The notes: generated from the sequence alone by a model not told the origin. DNA of 33,680 nucleotides from an uncultured Mycoplasmatota bacterium (GCA_946530475.1 CAMNAC010000006.1:1-33680), one strand, 5' to 3'. Counted from the first letter of the stretch, positions 15,861 through 25,328 are shown. Program-made: numbers and translations.

Positions 15861-17594
15861 ATGAAGTCCTTAATATCAAATTTAAAGTTTGCTTGGCAAT
15901 ATGCAAAACATCAGAAGCAATATTTAATATCTTATATATTAATTAGTATTGTTCGTGTTGTGACAGGAATCGTTCATCCAATTGTTAGTGCGAATTTAAT
16001 TGTTGCGGTAACAGATAATCAATTTGTTCAAGTGATTTATGTTGCTATTTCCATTTTATTTGTAGAAACCGTTTCTACAATTGCAAATTATGCAACAAAT
16101 TATAATGCAGTTAATTTATATCAAAAAACTTTGGCAGTTCTTCAAGTGGATTTAGGGAAAAACATTCTGACATTACAAAACAAAACATTAGATGATAATG
16201 GAAGTGGGGTATTTATTCAAAGATTAACGTCAGATACTTCTAATTTGGCAGATATTTTTGAAGGTTTGACTAGTTATTTGACTAGTATTGTTGGAAGTTT
16301 TGGAATCTTAGTCGCAATGTATATCATTAGTCCAATTGTATTTTTATATACTTTATGTGTAATTATTATCTTATGTGTATTAGAAAACAAACGAACCAAA
16401 AAAAGAAAAGAACAAGAGAAAGTGGTAAGAGGTAAAAGAGAAAAAGGTACAGGTCTTATTGGAGAAATGGTAAGAGGCGCACGAGACATCAAAATGTTAA
16501 ATAGTGAAAATGATTTTTTATTTGAATTACAAAGTAAAATTACAGAAGAAAAAGATTCTTTCTTTGCTATGATGAAAACTTCTAGAAAGTATCGTTTTTT
16601 AATCGGACATTCACATGATTTATTTTCCTTTTTTTTCATTCTGATATTAGTTGTTTTACTACAAGCAAATAAGCTTATTTTTGCGACTGCTATTGTCCTA
16701 TACAATTATTATAATGGGCAATTATCCTATTTTCATTACCGAGTAGGAAGTTTTTTAGAAATGCTAAAAAACTTTGAACTTTCTTGTGAAAGAATCAGAG
16801 ATATTTTGGATGAATCAAAATTTCCGAAGGAACACTTTGGAACTCGTCATTTGAATAAAGTAGAAGGCAATTTTGAATTTCAAAATGTTATCTTTTCTTA
16901 TGACAAAAAACCAGTATTAAAGAATTTATCATTTCATGTAAATGCAAACGAAACAGTTGCTTTTGTTGGAAAAAGCGGAGAAGGAAAATCAACTATTTTT
17001 CAATTACTATGTAAAATGTATGATGTCCAAAAAGGAAAAATATTGATCGATGGAATAGATATCCAAGAATTGGATAGAGAATCGATTCGAGGTAATATTA
17101 CGATTATTAGTCAAGAACCTTATATTTTTCATATGAGTATCAAAGATAATTTAAGATTAGTAAAAGCAAATATGACAAAAAAAGAAATGAAAGAAGTTTG
17201 TAAATTAGCATGTCTAGATGACTTTATTGAAACACTCCCAGACAAGTATGACACCATTATTGGAGAAGGTGGAGTTACTTTATCAGGAGGTCAAAAACAA
17301 AGACTTGCTATTGCAAGAGCGCTTCTTCAAAAAACAGAAATTATTTTATTTGATGAAGCAACAAGTGCATTAGATAATGAAACGCAATTAAAGATTCAAG
17401 AAGCCATTAATAACATGAAAAATGAATATACGATTTTAATCATTGCGCATAGACTTTCTACTATCATTGGAGCTGATCGAATTCTTTATTTGGAAGATGG
17501 AAAAATTGAAGCAGAAGGAACTCATAAAGAACTTATGAAAAACTGTGAAAAATATAGACAATTATATGAAGCAGAATTACTTTCTAAGAAATAA
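15861..17594 (+). CDS. ABC exporter half-transporter (fused permease and ATPase)
   Basis: 577 residues in the type IV (exporter) ABC layout. A six-helix membrane domain (about 20-290) is followed by an ATPase domain. Walker A is GKSGEGKST (about 370), the signature is LSGGQKQR (about 474), Walker B is IILFDEAT (about 494) and the switch histidine is in IIAHR (about 529). All catalytic residues look intact, so it probably works as a homodimer. Substrate cannot be told: drugs, lipids and peptides are all known for this family. There is no peptidase C39 domain and no nearby peptide precursor gene. It has its own promoter and a long-stem terminator. Confidence 0.9.
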   Translation: MKSLISNLKFAWQYAKHQKQYLISYILISIVRVVTGIVHPIVSANLIVAVTDNQFVQVIYVAISILFVETVSTIANYATNYNAVNLYQKTLAVLQVDLGKNILTLQNKTLDDNGSGVFIQRLTSDTSNLADIFEGLTSYLTSIVGSFGILVAMYIISPIVFLYTLCVIIILCVLENKRTKKRKEQEKVVRGKREKGTGLIGEMVRGARDIKMLNSENDFLFELQSKITEEKDSFFAMMKTSRKYRFLIGHSHDLFSFFFILILVVLLQANKLIFATAIVLYNYYNGQLSYFHYRVGSFLEMLKNFELSCERIRDILDESKFPKEHFGTRHLNKVEGNFEFQNVIFSYDKKPVLKNLSFHVNANETVAFVGKSGEGKSTIFQLLCKMYDVQKGKILIDGIDIQELDRESIRGNITIISQEPYIFHMSIKDNLRLVKANMTKKEMKEVCKLACLDDFIETLPDKYDTIIGEGGVTLSGGQKQRLAIARALLQKTEIILFDEATSALDNETQLKIQEAINNMKNEYTILIIAHRLSTIIGADRILYLEDGKIEAEGTHKELMKNCEKYRQLYEAELLSKK

Positions 17595-17617
17595 GATAAG
17601 TAAATCATTTGTAAATA

Positions 17618-17656
17618 GAAAACTCAATCCTACAAAAGAGGGTTGAGTTTTCTTGT
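17618..17656 (+). terminator. Intrinsic terminator after the ABC exporter
   Basis: GAAAACTCAATCCT (17618-17631) and AGGGTTGAGTTTTC (17639-17652) form a 14-bp stem with one G-U pair and a 7-base loop. The T tail is short and interrupted by C and G, so it may be incomplete as a terminator. Confidence 0.7.
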
Positions 17657-17681
17657 AATTATTGGAAAAAGAAAGGTTTCG

Positions 17682-17690
17682 TGATATAAT
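17682..17690 (+). promoter_or_regulatory. Extended -10 promoter (TGATATAAT) for the rlmN-rpe operon
   Basis: TG-A-TATAAT lies 20 nt before ATG 17710, with AGGAG at 17697-17701. It argues for the 17710 start of rlmN, because the track start at 17662 lies upstream of the promoter. Confidence 0.75.
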
Positions 17691-17709
17691 CATACTAGGA
17701 GTTAAGAAT

Positions 17710-18732
17710 ATGAAAAGTATCTATGATTTCACATTACAAGAATTGGAAGAATATTTTATAAAAATTGGAGAGAAAAAATTTAAAGCAAATCAAGTTTATG
17801 ACTGGCTTTATAAAAAAAGAGTAACTTCTTTTGATGAAATGACCAATTTAAAAAAAGAAGTAATTGAAAAGTTGAAACAAGATTTTACTATGGAAGAACT
17901 TGTGGTTCTTGCTAAACAAAAAGATACAGATGTTGAAAAGTACTTATTTGGTTTATCAGATCATCAAAAAGTAGAAGCTGTTTTAATGCATCACGATTAC
18001 GGAAAAAGTTTATGTGTTTCTACAGAAGTAGGATGTAATATGGGATGTGCTTTTTGTGAAAGTGGAAGACTCAAAAAAGTAAGAAATCTGACTCCTTCTG
18101 AAATGGTTTTACAACTATTACAAATTGAAAAATTAAGTCACCTTAGAATTACTCATGTAGTGTTAATGGGAATCGGAGAACCTTTTGATAATTTTTCTAA
18201 TGTTATGAAGTTTGTAGAAATATTAAAACAGCCAAAAGGAATTGAATTAGGAGCACGTCATATTACGATTTCTACTTGTGGGATTGTACCAAAAATTAAA
18301 GAATTTATGAATTTACAAGACCAAGTAAATCTCGCAATTAGTCTTCATGCTCCAAATAATGAGTTAAGAAATAAACTGATGCCAATTAACAAAGCTTATC
18401 CTTTAGAAGTTTTAATTCCTACTTTAAAAGAGTATATTGAAAAAACACATAGACGTTTAACGTTTGAATATATCATGCTGAAAAATGTAAACGATACAGA
18501 AGAATGTGCTAAAGAGTTATGTGAATTATTAAAAGGAATGAATTGTTATGTCAATTTAATTCCTTATAATGAAACAAGTCATTTTGAATTTCAAAAATCT
18601 GATCAAAAACAAGTAATGAAATTCTATGATTCTTTAAAAAAGAATAAAATTAATGTAACGGTAAGAAGAGAATTTGGAAGTAAAGTAATGGCTGCTTGTG
18701 GCCAGTTACGTTCTCATCATGAGGAGGGATAG
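17710..18732 (+). CDS. rlmN: RlmN-family radical SAM rRNA methyltransferase
   Basis: Start corrected to 17710 (340 aa) from the promoter and AGGAG position. RlmN methylates C2 of A2503 in 23S rRNA and A37 of some tRNAs through a two-cysteine mechanism. The radical SAM cluster cysteines are C109, C113 and C116 (CNMGCAFC), and the second catalytic cysteine is C330 in AACGQLR, so the chemistry looks intact. The SAM-binding MGIGEPFDNF matches the family GMGEP motif. After the cluster the sequence reads ESGRLKKVRNL instead of the common ASTQGGxxRNL, so this may be a subfamily member. Gene order rlmN-stp-prkC-rsgA-rpe is the standard Firmicute arrangement. The Cfr resistance enzyme is a related alternative, but the context favours RlmN. 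Confidence 0.88.
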   Translation: MKSIYDFTLQELEEYFIKIGEKKFKANQVYDWLYKKRVTSFDEMTNLKKEVIEKLKQDFTMEELVVLAKQKDTDVEKYLFGLSDHQKVEAVLMHHDYGKSLCVSTEVGCNMGCAFCESGRLKKVRNLTPSEMVLQLLQIEKLSHLRITHVVLMGIGEPFDNFSNVMKFVEILKQPKGIELGARHITISTCGIVPKIKEFMNLQDQVNLAISLHAPNNELRNKLMPINKAYPLEVLIPTLKEYIEKTHRRLTFEYIMLKNVNDTEECAKELCELLKGMNCYVNLIPYNETSHFEFQKSDQKQVMKFYDSLKKNKINVTVRREFGSKVMAACGQLRSHHEEG

Positions 18733-18733
18733 T

Positions 18734-19471
18734 ATGAAATATGGTTATTTGACTGATCCAGGAAAAGTAAGAGACCACAATGAAGATAGTGTCACCATTG
18801 TAGAAAATGGAAGTGGGAAAGAATATTTACTAATTGTATGTGATGGTATGGGAGGCCATAGAGGTGGAGAAATTGCCTCTAATATTGCAGTTTCTCATAT
18901 TGAAGAAAGGTTCCATGAATTAGAAACAATTGGAAGCAAAGAAGAAGCGATTTTATTTTTAAAAGAAGCGGTAAGTGAAGCCAATGTATTAATTTATGAA
19001 TATACAAGAGAACATCCAGAAAGTTCTGGTATGGGAACTACTTTAGTATTATCTTTAGTTACTCCAGATTATCTATTGTTTGGAAATATTGGGGATAGTT
19101 CTGGCTTTGTATTTAAAAATGGAAAACTTCATAAAATAACGGTGGATCATACTTTAGTACAATTACTTGTAAATTCAGGAGAACTAACAGAAGAAGAAGC
19201 CAAGGATCATCCAAGAAAGAATGTTTTAATGAGGGCTTTAGGAGCAAACTCCAATGTAGAAATGGATATTTTTGACGTGGAAACTGATGTAGAAGGAGTT
19301 TTCTTATGCAGTGATGGGGTAACCAACATGTTAGATGATACTCAAATCAGTAAAGTATTGAATGAAGAAACGGATATTCCTTCTAAGTTACAAAAAATCA
19401 TTTATAAATGTAATAATAGGGGCGGAAATGATAATATTTCTGTGGCATTTTTAATAAAGGCAGGTGTGTAA
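18734..19471 (+). CDS. stp: PP2C-type Ser/Thr protein phosphatase
   Basis: 245 residues from ATG 18734, which has GAGGAGGGAT upstream; the track start at 18698 runs back into rlmN. PP2C metal-binding motifs are present: DHNEDS (about 13-18), VCDGMGGHRGGE (about 37-48), GNIGDSSGF and the C-terminal GGNDNISVAF. It removes phosphate from Ser/Thr residues and opposes the PASTA kinase encoded next. It starts one base after the rlmN stop and is followed one base later by the kinase ATG, so the genes are translated together. Also called prpC. Confidence 0.94.
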   Translation: MKYGYLTDPGKVRDHNEDSVTIVENGSGKEYLLIVCDGMGGHRGGEIASNIAVSHIEERFHELETIGSKEEAILFLKEAVSEANVLIYEYTREHPESSGMGTTLVLSLVTPDYLLFGNIGDSSGFVFKNGKLHKITVDHTLVQLLVNSGELTEEEAKDHPRKNVLMRALGANSNVEMDIFDVETDVEGVFLCSDGVTNMLDDTQISKVLNEETDIPSKLQKIIYKCNNRGGNDNISVAFLIKAGV

Positions 19472-19472
19472 A

Positions 19473-21182
19473 ATGATCGTAAAAGGAGAAAAAATAAACG
19501 ATCGTTATCAAATTATTCGAACTATTGGGGAAGGTGGAATGGCAAATGTGTATCTTGCTTATGACACCATTTTAAACCGTAATGTTGCGGTGAAAATTTT
19601 AAGAGGTGACCTTGCAGATGACGAAAAGTTTGTTCGTCGTTTTCAAAGAGAAGCGATTGCAGCTAGTTCCCTAACACATCCTAACATTGTTGGAATGTAC
19701 GATGTTGGAGAAGATAATGGAAGATATTTTATTGTAATGGAATATATCGATGGAAAAACGTTAAAAAGCTTAATTAAAAAAAGAGGTGCTTTAACAATTC
19801 CAGAAGTATTGGATATTATGATTCAACTAACGGATGGAGTTGCTTGTGCACACGATAGTTATATTATTCATAGAGATATCAAACCACAAAATGTTATGAT
19901 TTTAGATGATGGAAGAGTAAAAATTACAGATTTTGGAATCGCTATGGCATTAAATAGTAATGAATTAACCCAAACCAATTCGGTAATGGGTTCGGTACAT
20001 TATTTACCACCAGAACAAGCGAATGGAACAGGTTCTACTATGAAAAGTGACATTTATTCTTTAGGAATTTTAATGTATGAATTATTAACAGGGAAACTTC
20101 CATTTAAAGGAGAAAATGCAGTAGAAATTGCGATTAAGCAAATGAAAGAGCCTATTCCAAGTGTGCGCGAAAAGAATTCGGATATTCCACAATCATTAGA
20201 AAATATTATTTTAAAGGCTTGTGCGAAAAATCCAAAAAATAGATATGAGAATGTGAGAGAAATGAATGAAGATTTGAAACATGCGATGGATCCGGATAAA
20301 AAAGATGTGGAAAAATATCATTATCCTTATCCAGAACAAGATATTGAGGATCCAAAAAAAGTTACAAAAGTGACACGTTCCTTGATGAATAAAAAAGTAG
20401 AAGAAGAAACCAAAGAAGACAAATCTGAAAAGAGAACAAATCTTGCCCTTTGGATTACTGGAGGAATTACCTTCCTATTAATTGTTTTATTAGGATGCGT
20501 TATTTTAATCTTTCCAAAGCTTACTAGCACACCTGAAATAGTCATTCCAGATGTAAAAAATGAAACGACAGTAGATGCAGAAAAAATATTAAAAGGGTTA
20601 GGTTTTAAAGTAAATCCAGAAAATGAAGAAAAAGACAGCACTGATGTAGAAGAAGGAAAAGTAATCTCTACCAAACCAGAAGCTGGTAGAAGTATTAAAA
20701 AAGGGAATATGGTTACTTTAGTTGTTTCAACTGGTCCAAAAGGAATCGTTTTAAAAGATTATACCAATGAAAACTATATTGAAGTGAAAGCACAACTAGA
20801 AGCAGCAGGAATCTATGTTTTAACGGAATATAAAGATGTTAAAAAAGATGATAACATTAAGGAAAATATTATTATGGAACAATCACCAGCAAAAGATACA
20901 AGAGTTGTAGAAGGAGATACTGTTACTTTAAAAGTATCTAGACTAATAACCGAATATCCTGATTTTGTAGGGGAAAATTGGTCTGTTGCAGATGTAGAAA
21001 AATTCTGTGAAAAATATGGTCTTGTTCTTGTGAAAGAATACAAAAATACGTTAGATGCATCCGAAGGTGTTATTCTATCGCAAAGTAGAAAACCAGGAGA
21101 TATTGTAACTGCTTCAGCTCGTATTACCATTACCATTGCGAAAGCACCAGAAGGATTAAATCCAGAAAAGGAATCTGAATAA
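19473..21182 (+). CDS. prkC: PASTA-domain Ser/Thr protein kinase
   Basis: 569 residues from ATG 19473 (AGGTGTG upstream; the GTG at 19464 is less likely). The kinase domain at about 10-270 has GEGGMANVY, the catalytic lysine in VAVKIL, HRDIKPQNV and DFGIA, so it is active-looking. A membrane helix spans about 324-347. Three extracellular PASTA repeats follow (starts near 355, 425 and 492: EIVIPDVKN, KGIVLKDYT and ITEYPDFVG). PASTA domains bind peptidoglycan fragments or lipid II, so the kinase monitors wall state and controls growth and division. The neighbouring phosphatase is its partner. Wall sensing fits with the sortase and LTA enzyme in this window. Confidence 0.96.
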   Translation: MIVKGEKINDRYQIIRTIGEGGMANVYLAYDTILNRNVAVKILRGDLADDEKFVRRFQREAIAASSLTHPNIVGMYDVGEDNGRYFIVMEYIDGKTLKSLIKKRGALTIPEVLDIMIQLTDGVACAHDSYIIHRDIKPQNVMILDDGRVKITDFGIAMALNSNELTQTNSVMGSVHYLPPEQANGTGSTMKSDIYSLGILMYELLTGKLPFKGENAVEIAIKQMKEPIPSVREKNSDIPQSLENIILKACAKNPKNRYENVREMNEDLKHAMDPDKKDVEKYHYPYPEQDIEDPKKVTKVTRSLMNKKVEEETKEDKSEKRTNLALWITGGITFLLIVLLGCVILIFPKLTSTPEIVIPDVKNETTVDAEKILKGLGFKVNPENEEKDSTDVEEGKVISTKPEAGRSIKKGNMVTLVVSTGPKGIVLKDYTNENYIEVKAQLEAAGIYVLTEYKDVKKDDNIKENIIMEQSPAKDTRVVEGDTVTLKVSRLITEYPDFVGENWSVADVEKFCEKYGLVLVKEYKNTLDASEGVILSQSRKPGDIVTASARITITIAKAPEGLNPEKESE

Positions 21183-22010
21183 ATGAATCAAGGAAGAATT
21201 ATTAAACAAATTAGTAACGATTATACAGTAGAATCAGATGGAAATCTGATTCTCTGTAAATGTAGAGGGATTTTTAGAAAAAATGCAATTACGCCAATGG
21301 TAGGAGATGACGTAGTATTTGATAAAGAAAAGAAAATCATTACGGAAATTCTACCTAGGAAGAATTTTCTGATTCGTCCCATTATTTCGAATGTTGATCA
21401 GGCAATTATCATAACCAGTGTGAAAGCACCAGATTTTTCTACCAATTTATTAGATAAATTACTAGTATGCATTACCTTTCAAAACGTAAAACCAATCATT
21501 ATTTTAACGAAATTAGATTTGCTTACAGAAAAAGAGAAAGAAGAATTGAAACCACAAATTGATTATTATAAGAAGTATTATTCGGTATTTGAAAATACCA
21601 ATTTAAAAGATGTCTATCATATATTAGATCATAAAGTTTCTGTTTTTGCAGGACAAAGTGGTGCAGGGAAAAGTACCTTATTAAATCATTTAAACCCATT
21701 ATTAAACTTACAGACAAATGAGATTTCCAAAGCATTAGGAAGAGGAAAGCATACAACAAGGCATGTAGAACTTTTAAAAGTAAAAGATGGTTTTGTTGCG
21801 GACACACCAGGTTTTTCTTCTTTGGATTTTAGAGGTATGACAAAAGAAGACATTAAAAATTGTTTTCCTGAATTCCAAGAATATCCATGTAAATATCATG
21901 ATTGCATGCATACAAAAGAAAGTGAATGTGAGATAAAAAAGAAAGTAAAAGAGGGGCTTATTTTACCAAGTAGATATGAAAATTATCTAAAGTTTTTAGG
22001 GAGTGATTAA
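21183..22010 (+). CDS. rsgA: Ribosome small subunit-dependent GTPase A
   Basis: 275 residues. A circularly permuted GTPase that matures the 30S subunit. An N-terminal OB-like region contains CRGIFRKNAITPMVGDDV. The G4 motif TKLD precedes the P-loop GQSGAGKST (about 157) and the DTPGFSSLD G3 motif, the permuted order typical of RsgA. The C-terminal zinc site is CKYHDCMHTKESEC. The ATG follows the prkC stop with no gap (TAAATG). Within the rlmN-stp-prkC-rsgA-rpe operon. Confidence 0.96.
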   Translation: MNQGRIIKQISNDYTVESDGNLILCKCRGIFRKNAITPMVGDDVVFDKEKKIITEILPRKNFLIRPIISNVDQAIIITSVKAPDFSTNLLDKLLVCITFQNVKPIIILTKLDLLTEKEKEELKPQIDYYKKYYSVFENTNLKDVYHILDHKVSVFAGQSGAGKSTLLNHLNPLLNLQTNEISKALGRGKHTTRHVELLKVKDGFVADTPGFSSLDFRGMTKEDIKNCFPEFQEYPCKYHDCMHTKESECEIKKKVKEGLILPSRYENYLKFLGSD

Positions 22011-22011
22011 T

Positions 22012-22641
22012 ATGATTTCAGTATCTTTTTTAGGAATAAAAGATCATTTAAAAGAAAGATTACATCAATTAGAAAAAATGGATATTTCTTATTTTCATTG
22101 TGATATTATGGATGGAAAATTTGTTTCTGAAAAGACATGGAGTTTTGAAGAATTAAAGTTTTTAAAAGAAATCAAAAAACCATTGGATGTTCATTTAATG
22201 GTAGAAGATATTGAAACCTATGTAGAATCATTTTCAAAATTAAAACCTCAGTTTATGACATTTCATGTAGAAGCTACTTCTAACGCAGAAGAAATAATAA
22301 AAAAAATCCATTCCTATGGTTGTAAAGCTGGAATTTCTATAAAACCAGGTACTCCGATTTCGAAAATTCTTCCTTATTTAAAAGAAGTAGATTTAGTATT
22401 AGTAATGAGTGTAGAACCAGGTAGGGGAGGACAAGCTTTTCTCCCTAATTCAATTGAAAAAATAAAAGAATTAAAAAAATTACAGAAAAACTATCATTAT
22501 TTGATTGAGGTGGATGGTGGAATCAACGACCAAACCATTTTAGAATGTAAAAAGAGTGGTGCGGATATTTTTGTAGTTGGGAGTTTTATTACCAATCACT
22601 CTGATTATGAAAAACAGATTGTCAAATTGAAAAACAAATAA
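22012..22641 (+). CDS. rpe: Ribulose-phosphate 3-epimerase
   Basis: 209 residues from ATG 22012 (AGGGAG eight bases upstream; GTG 22003 overlaps rsgA and is less likely). It interconverts ribulose-5-phosphate and xylulose-5-phosphate in the pentose phosphate pathway. The TIM-barrel motifs are clear: HCDIMDGKFV, LDVHLMVED, MTFHVEA, VMSVEPGRGGQAF and EVDGGIND. Slightly short at the N-terminus compared with the usual 215-220 residues, but all metal and phosphate sites are present. Last gene of the operon; thiamine pyrophosphokinase, which often follows, is absent. No hairpin terminator is seen before the next promoter. Confidence 0.95.
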   Translation: MISVSFLGIKDHLKERLHQLEKMDISYFHCDIMDGKFVSEKTWSFEELKFLKEIKKPLDVHLMVEDIETYVESFSKLKPQFMTFHVEATSNAEEIIKKIHSYGCKAGISIKPGTPISKILPYLKEVDLVLVMSVEPGRGGQAFLPNSIEKIKELKKLQKNYHYLIEVDGGINDQTILECKKSGADIFVVGSFITNHSDYEKQIVKLKNK

Positions 22642-22646
22642 AAAAG

Positions 22647-22655
22647 TGATATACT
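22647..22655 (+). promoter_or_regulatory. Extended -10 promoter (TGATATACT) for the LtaS-like gene
   Basis: TG-A-TATACT lies 22 nt before the ATG at 22678, with AGGAGGTG as the ribosome binding site. Confidence 0.55.
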
Positions 22656-22677
22656 TGTTCCGATTAGGAGGTGTAGT

Positions 22678-24696
22678 ATGGAAAAAACAGATTCTTTAAT
22701 TGATAAATTGATTTTCTTTATCAAAAGCAACGTATTGCTTTTGGCTTTTGTTGTATCATCTGTTTTTAATGCAACGCTCCTTCGCTTTTTTACTGTAAAA
22801 AACTATTCGGACTTTCGACCAATTCTTGCAGATTTATCCGTTACTTTGGCAATTGGCGCATTTAGTTATTTATTGAAACCGAAACATCGTTTTCTTTATT
22901 TCTTTATTTGGTCGATATTATTTGTTCTTATTTGTATTATCAATTCCATTTATTATACCAACTTTTTATCATTTGCCTCTCTTTCTTTACTTGCGACTTC
23001 TTTGCAAGTAATTGGGGTAAGTGATGCTGTAGTAGAAAATATCATGGAATTGAAAGATTTTATTTTTTTATGGCAGTTATTCGCATTATTCTTTTTAAAT
23101 GTTTATTTGAAAAGAAATCATTATTATGAGAAAAAGGAAGAACATGGGCTTAAGAATACATTGATTACTCTATGCACTTCTTTAATTACAATTGGTTTCT
23201 TTATTGCAAATATTAATAGCACGGATGTTAGCAGATTAGGAAAACAATGGAATAGGGAATTAGTGGTCATGAAATTTGGAATCTATACGTATCATGTGAA
23301 TGATGCTATCGCAAGTATTAAGCCTCAGATTATTCCATTATTTGGATATGACCAAGCAGAAAAAGAATTCCGTGAATATTATGAAAAAAATAAAAAGAAA
23401 CCTACCACAAATGAATATACAAATGTATTAAAAGGAAAAAATGTAATTGTCATACATGCAGAAAGTTTTCAACAGTTTTTAATTGGAAAAACTTTTAATG
23501 GAGTAGAAGTAACTCCAAATATGAACCGACTTACAAAAGAAGGACTTTATTTTTCTAATTTTTATGCACAAGAAAGTGTAGGAACCAGTAGCGATACAGA
23601 ATTTACATTTAACACATCTTTACTTCCAGCAAGTAGTGGAACGGTATTTGTAAATTACTTTGATAGAGAATATATAACCATTCCAAAATTATTAAAAGAA
23701 CAAGGATATTATACTTTTAGTATGCATGGAAATAACGGATCTTACTGGAATCGTAATGTTGTGCATGAAAACTTTGGGTATGATAATTTCTATTATCATA
23801 AAAAAGATTACGAAATTGATGAAACAATTGGGTTAGGACTTTCCGATAAATCATTCTTTAGACAGTCTGTGCCAAAAATAAAAGAAGTAAAAGAAAAATA
23901 TGGAAAGTTTTATGGACTTTTAATTATGCTTACGAACCATACTCCATTTTCTGATATAAACGAACGTCATTTAGTAGATTTTGATGTGGATTATAAATAC
24001 GAGAAAGTAAATGAAGAAACTGGAGAAACAGAAATGGTAAGTGCTCCATATTTGGAAGGAACTAAATTAGGAAATTATATTAAATCTGTTCATTATGCAG
24101 ATGAAGCAATTGGAGAATTAATGACCGAATTAGAAGAAGCAGGGTTACTTGAGAATACTGCAATTGTCATCTATGGAGATCATGATGCCAAATTAAAAAA
24201 ATCAGAATATGTAAGATATTATAATTATGATCCTTATACAGATAGTGTTTTAGATGAAGAAGATCCAAATTACGTAAACGTTGATTACTTCAATTATGAA
24301 TTGAATAGAAAAGTACCATTCCTAATTTGGACAAAAGATCAAACAGTAAGTGGAGAAGTAACAAAAGTAATGGGTATGTATGATGTACTTCCTACGTTAG
24401 GGAATATGATGGGATTTAGTAGTCCTTATGCATTAGGTCATGATATTTTTAGTATCGATAATAATGTTGTAATATTTCCAAGTGGAGATTGGCTTACGGA
24501 TGAAGTTTATTATCATACGCAATTAGATGATGGCAAAGTTTTAACAAAAGATGGTATAATGAATAAAGAATATATTGAAAATTATACAAAGATTTCAGAG
24601 GAGGAACTTTCTGTTTCCAATAAAATAATTGTATATGATTTAATCCGAAAGACAAAAGAAAAAGATAAAATAATGAAGGAGTATCAAGAGGAATGA
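22678..24696 (+). CDS. LTA synthase-family (LtaS-like) phosphoglycerol transferase
   Basis: 672 residues in the LtaS layout. About five membrane helices (within residues 15-180) are followed by an extracellular sulfatase-fold domain starting KGKNVIVIHAESFQ (about 252). Matching LtaS segments are ITPxMNRL-like TPNMNRLTKEG, SMHGNNGSYWNR, TNHTPF and YGDHDA. These enzymes polymerise glycerol phosphate from phosphatidylglycerol onto a glycolipid to make lipoteichoic acid. The nucleophile position, Thr in GKTSDSEF of S. aureus LtaS, is Ser304 here (GTSSDTEF). The next gene overlaps by four bases (ATGA), which suggests a functional partner. Related enzymes add phosphoglycerol to other glycans, so the exact product is uncertain. 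Ends in TGA. Confidence 0.9.
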   Translation: MEKTDSLIDKLIFFIKSNVLLLAFVVSSVFNATLLRFFTVKNYSDFRPILADLSVTLAIGAFSYLLKPKHRFLYFFIWSILFVLICIINSIYYTNFLSFASLSLLATSLQVIGVSDAVVENIMELKDFIFLWQLFALFFLNVYLKRNHYYEKKEEHGLKNTLITLCTSLITIGFFIANINSTDVSRLGKQWNRELVVMKFGIYTYHVNDAIASIKPQIIPLFGYDQAEKEFREYYEKNKKKPTTNEYTNVLKGKNVIVIHAESFQQFLIGKTFNGVEVTPNMNRLTKEGLYFSNFYAQESVGTSSDTEFTFNTSLLPASSGTVFVNYFDREYITIPKLLKEQGYYTFSMHGNNGSYWNRNVVHENFGYDNFYYHKKDYEIDETIGLGLSDKSFFRQSVPKIKEVKEKYGKFYGLLIMLTNHTPFSDINERHLVDFDVDYKYEKVNEETGETEMVSAPYLEGTKLGNYIKSVHYADEAIGELMTELEEAGLLENTAIVIYGDHDAKLKKSEYVRYYNYDPYTDSVLDEEDPNYVNVDYFNYELNRKVPFLIWTKDQTVSGEVTKVMGMYDVLPTLGNMMGFSSPYALGHDIFSIDNNVVIFPSGDWLTDEVYYHTQLDDGKVLTKDGIMNKEYIENYTKISEEELSVSNKIIVYDLIRKTKEKDKIMKEYQEE

Positions 24697-25328
24697 AAAA
24701 GAAAAAGAGAAAATTAAATATAAAACGTATTGCGATATTGATTATCGTATTAATTGCGATTGCTGTTGCTTTAGCGCTTATCTTTGGAAAACCAAAACAA
24801 AAAAAACCAAAAGAAGAAAAAAAGGTAGTGGATAAACTAGAAAAATACGGATATGTTTTAGAAGAAGATCAAACCAAATACTACAATGAATTATTTCAAT
24901 CTTTAAAAGAAGAACTAAATAAAGAAGAAGTGAATGAAGAAACCTATGCAACTCTTGTTGCTCAATTATTTACATCTGATTTTTTCACACTTTCTAATAA
25001 AACAACAAAAGCAGATATTGGTGGGGTACAATATGTATTAGAGAGTTATCGAGATGATTTTGTAAAATATGCAAGGGATTCTATCTATCACCATGTAGAA
25101 AGTGATATCTATGGAGATCGTAAACAAGAATTACCAACTGTAACAAGCGTTTCTGTAGATTCTATTACTCAAGTATCTCATTCTTATTTAGAGGAAGAAG
25201 ACGAAGAAGCATATGAAATAAATGTAACAATTTCTTATGAAAAAGATTTGGGATATCAAACAAAGGCAAAACTATATTTAGTACATAGAGATATTAAATT
25301 AGAAGTTGTTAAAATGGAAGAAGTGTAG
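24693..25328 (+). CDS. Uncharacterised membrane-anchored protein coupled to the LtaS-like gene
   Basis: 211 residues with a very basic N-terminus (MKKKKRKLNIKR), one hydrophobic helix (about 13-32), a lysine-rich linker, and an extracellular alpha/beta domain (about 45-211). I do not recognise a named family. The domain has a helical first half and ends in beta strands with charged turns (EAYEINVTISYEKDLG), loosely like NTF2-type or lipoprotein domains. Its ATG overlaps the LtaS-like stop (ATGA), so the two proteins are made together and may act in the same envelope step. It carries the same anchor-plus-small-domain layout as the proteins at 1624 and 29940. A terminator hairpin surrounds its stop codon. 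Confidence 0.78.
   Translation: MKKKKRKLNIKRIAILIIVLIAIAVALALIFGKPKQKKPKEEKKVVDKLEKYGYVLEEDQTKYYNELFQSLKEELNKEEVNEETYATLVAQLFTSDFFTLSNKTTKADIGGVQYVLESYRDDFVKYARDSIYHHVESDIYGDRKQELPTVTSVSVDSITQVSHSYLEEEDEEAYEINVTISYEKDLGYQTKAKLYLVHRDIKLEVVKMEEV

Noticed and set aside
15861-17594. Bacteriocin or peptide export system
   Set aside because: The exporter has no peptidase domain, and no precursor peptide, modification or immunity gene is nearby.
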